Below, piece after piece: positions 5,819 to 6,736 of a DNA stretch of 6,736 nt. This stretch comes from JBDTMT01 sp033764095 (GTDB taxonomy: Bacteria; Desulfobacterota; Binatia; HRBIN30; CADEER01), in NCBI GenBank assembly GCA_033764095.1, contig JANRJF010000313.1, positions 1 to 6,736 of the forward strand, in the 5' to 3' direction. The notes beneath the pieces were generated by a model. That model had not been told where the DNA came from, did no database searches, and worked only from the letters and a program-made list of their open reading frames with translations. Position 1 is the stretch's first letter. Each line of letters starts with the position of its first letter. Both the position numbers and the translations under genes were made by a program.

Positions 5819-6601
5819 TCACGCCGCGCGCGACAGCGCCGCGCCGCGCAGCCGGGCGAGGGCGGCGTGGATCTCGGCTTCGACGCGCGCCAGCAGCGCC
5901 TCACGATCCTCGTCCGGCTGGCGCGCGATCGGGGCGCCGATCCACACGTGCACCTGCACGCCAAACGGCACCGGCGTCAGGTTGTGGCGCAGCAGGCGCC
6001 ACGACTGGTCGACGCACACCGGCACCACCGCGACCTCGGGGGCCGCCGCGAGCAGGGCCAGGGCGCCGCGCCGGCGGAACTTGCCGATCTCGCCGTGCCG
6101 GCCGCGCGTCCCCTCGGGGAAGATCACCGCCGAGACGCCACGCCGCTTCACCTGTTCGGCGAGCTCCTCGATCGCCGCCACCGCCTGCTCGGGGTCGTTG
6201 CGATCGATCAGCGCGTTGCCGCCGCGCCGCAGGTTGTAGGAGATGCTGGGGATCCAGCGCGCCAGCGAGCGCTTCGAGACGTACTTCGGAAAGTTGGTGA
6301 ACAGCAGCGCGCCGAAGATGGGGATGTCGAACATGCTCTGGTGGTTGGCGATGATCAGGTACGGCGTGCGCGGCTGCACCAACGGCGAGCGGTCGACGGT
6401 CAGATGGGTGCCGCAGATCCGGAACGCCTGCACCAGCGTCCACTGCAGCGCCCCGGCAACGTACTCCTGCGGCCGTTGGCCGAACAGCCGGGCGACGCGC
6501 TGCGCGACGTCGAAGACGACGAGAATGATCCCGAACGCGATCAGGAAGGGAATCGAGAAGAGCCAGTCGCGTAATCGCCGCACGGCGCAGACGTGATCCA
6601 A
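5819..6601 (-). CDS. plsC: 1-acyl-sn-glycerol-3-phosphate acyltransferase (PlsC/LPLAT family)
   Basis: This 260-residue membrane-associated enzyme is expected to transfer an acyl chain to lysophosphatidic acid to give phosphatidic acid, the second acylation in phospholipid synthesis. One N-terminal membrane segment is visible (about 14-31, LFSIPFLIAFGIILVVF). The acyltransferase motifs follow in order: NHQSMFD (86-92, the NHx4D catalytic His/Asp), GGNALIDR (127-134), FPEGTRGR (161-168) and VVPVCV (192-197). Length is normal for PlsC. Related LPLAT proteins with other acceptors share these motifs, so the acceptor is inferred. The start is uncertain: the TTG at 6601 and a GTG at 6583 (residue 7) both lack a convincing ribosome site and both keep the membrane segment intact. 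The gene is bracketed by same-direction repeat copies A and C and is separated from the dipeptidase gene by the inverted repeat pair, so it may be its own transcription unit. Confidence 0.93.
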   Translation of the reverse strand: MDHVCAVRRLRDWLFSIPFLIAFGIILVVFDVAQRVARLFGQRPQEYVAGALQWTLVQAFRICGTHLTVDRSPLVQPRTPYLIIANHQSMFDIPIFGALLFTNFPKYVSKRSLARWIPSISYNLRRGGNALIDRNDPEQAVAAIEELAEQVKRRGVSAVIFPEGTRGRHGEIGKFRRRGALALLAAAPEVAVVPVCVDQSWRLLRHNLTPVPFGVQVHVWIGAPIARQPDEDREALLARVEAEIHAALARLRGAALSRAA

Positions 6602-6625
6602 ACGCGGCGCGGAGGCAAGTCGGGA

Positions 6626-6643
6626 CGGTCACGTTTCTGTCAC
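6626..6643 (+). promoter_or_regulatory. Pho-box-like direct repeat
   Basis: CGGTCACGTTTCTGTCAC consists of two GTCAC half-sites 11 bases apart. This is the arrangement of a PhoB box (two CTGTCA-type half-sites with an 11-base period). The right half, CTGTCAC, agrees fully with the E. coli consensus; the left half differs at its second base and in its AT-rich tail. It sits 25 bases upstream of the acyltransferase TTG, but the consensus orientation points right, towards whatever lies beyond 6736. A chance match is possible. Confidence 0.3.
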
Positions 6644-6664
6644 GATCCGGGGCGTGCGCGATGT

Positions 6665-6704
6665 GGCGGGGGCCACGGATTACCCGGCGGGGGCCACGGA
6701 TTAC
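6665..6704 (+). repeat. Tandem duplication of the repeat's left edge
   Basis: GGCGGGGGCCACGGATTAC occurs at 6665-6683 and again at 6686-6704, a perfect 19-base direct repeat with a 21-base period. The second unit runs on into full repeat copy C; the first stops after CCACGGATTAC. It looks like slippage or a partial copy at the border of the dispersed repeat. Confidence 0.85.
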
Positions 6705-6736
6705 ACGGATACATTTTGATGAACATTACACGGATA
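6694..6736 (+). repeat. Dispersed repeat, copy C (reaches window end)
   Basis: The core begins CCACGGATTACACGGATACA, continues TTTTGATGAAC and ends ATTACACGGATA at the last base. It matches copy B at 41 of 43 positions and has two intact ATTACACGGA 10-mers. It has the same orientation as copy A, so A and C are direct repeats about 1.07 kb apart flanking the acyltransferase gene. Further repeat sequence may follow outside the window. Confidence 0.9.

Noticed and set aside
5720..6574. A plus-strand open frame beginning in repeat copy B and running opposite plsC.
   Set aside because: Apart from the repeat-encoded start its product is Arg/Ala/Gln-rich shadow sequence of plsC, with no domain.
5624..6736. 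The repeats as a CRISPR array.
   Set aside because: Copies are few, differ in orientation, are spaced irregularly (69 bases, then about 900 with a gene between) and no cas gene is present.

Overview
The window comes from a very GC-rich bacterial chromosome. All six genes lie on the minus strand, so transcription runs from high to low coordinates. Codon usage, the family mix and a cysteine-patterned N-terminal module on the glycosidase fit a high-GC environmental bacterium, such as a deltaproteobacterial-grade or Binatota-like lineage. That placement is an inference from memory of similar proteins, not a measured assignment.

Layout in transcription order. (1) 5819-6601 encodes a PlsC-type 1-acylglycerol-3-phosphate acyltransferase. 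Its upstream region (6602-6736) holds a Pho-box-like direct repeat and the start of a dispersed repeat. (2) The 158 bases between the acyltransferase stop and the next start hold two nearly identical 47-base repeat copies in inverted orientation around a 69-base loop. A third copy of the same repeat ends exactly at the window edge (6694-6736). (3) 4944-5660 encodes a VanX/DdpX-type D-Ala-D-Ala dipeptidase with a lipoprotein signal. Its best ATG lies inside one of the repeat copies. (4) 2151-4901 encodes a secreted family 3 glycoside hydrolase of beta-glucosidase type, with an extra N-terminal region made of two tandem six-cysteine units. (5) A tight three-gene operon follows: a MarR-family regulator (1576-2088), a ClC chloride channel/antiporter (251-1573), and the N-terminal 84 codons of a DUF2156 protein (1-254) that runs off the window. 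The last two junctions are a 2-base gap and a 4-base ATGA overlap.

Functional reading. The genes are mostly envelope-related: phospholipid synthesis, peptidoglycan dipeptide cleavage, an exported glycosidase, an anion transporter and a putative membrane-lipid aminoacylation domain. The MarR-ClC-DUF2156 set looks like a self-regulated unit, with a near-perfect palindrome overlapping a weak promoter just upstream of marR. The least ordinary features are the repeat family with its MITE-like inverted pair, the apparent capture of a start codon by a repeat copy, the duplicated six-cysteine module, and the altered residues of the ClC protein. I see no CRISPR array, RNA gene, prophage or transposase.
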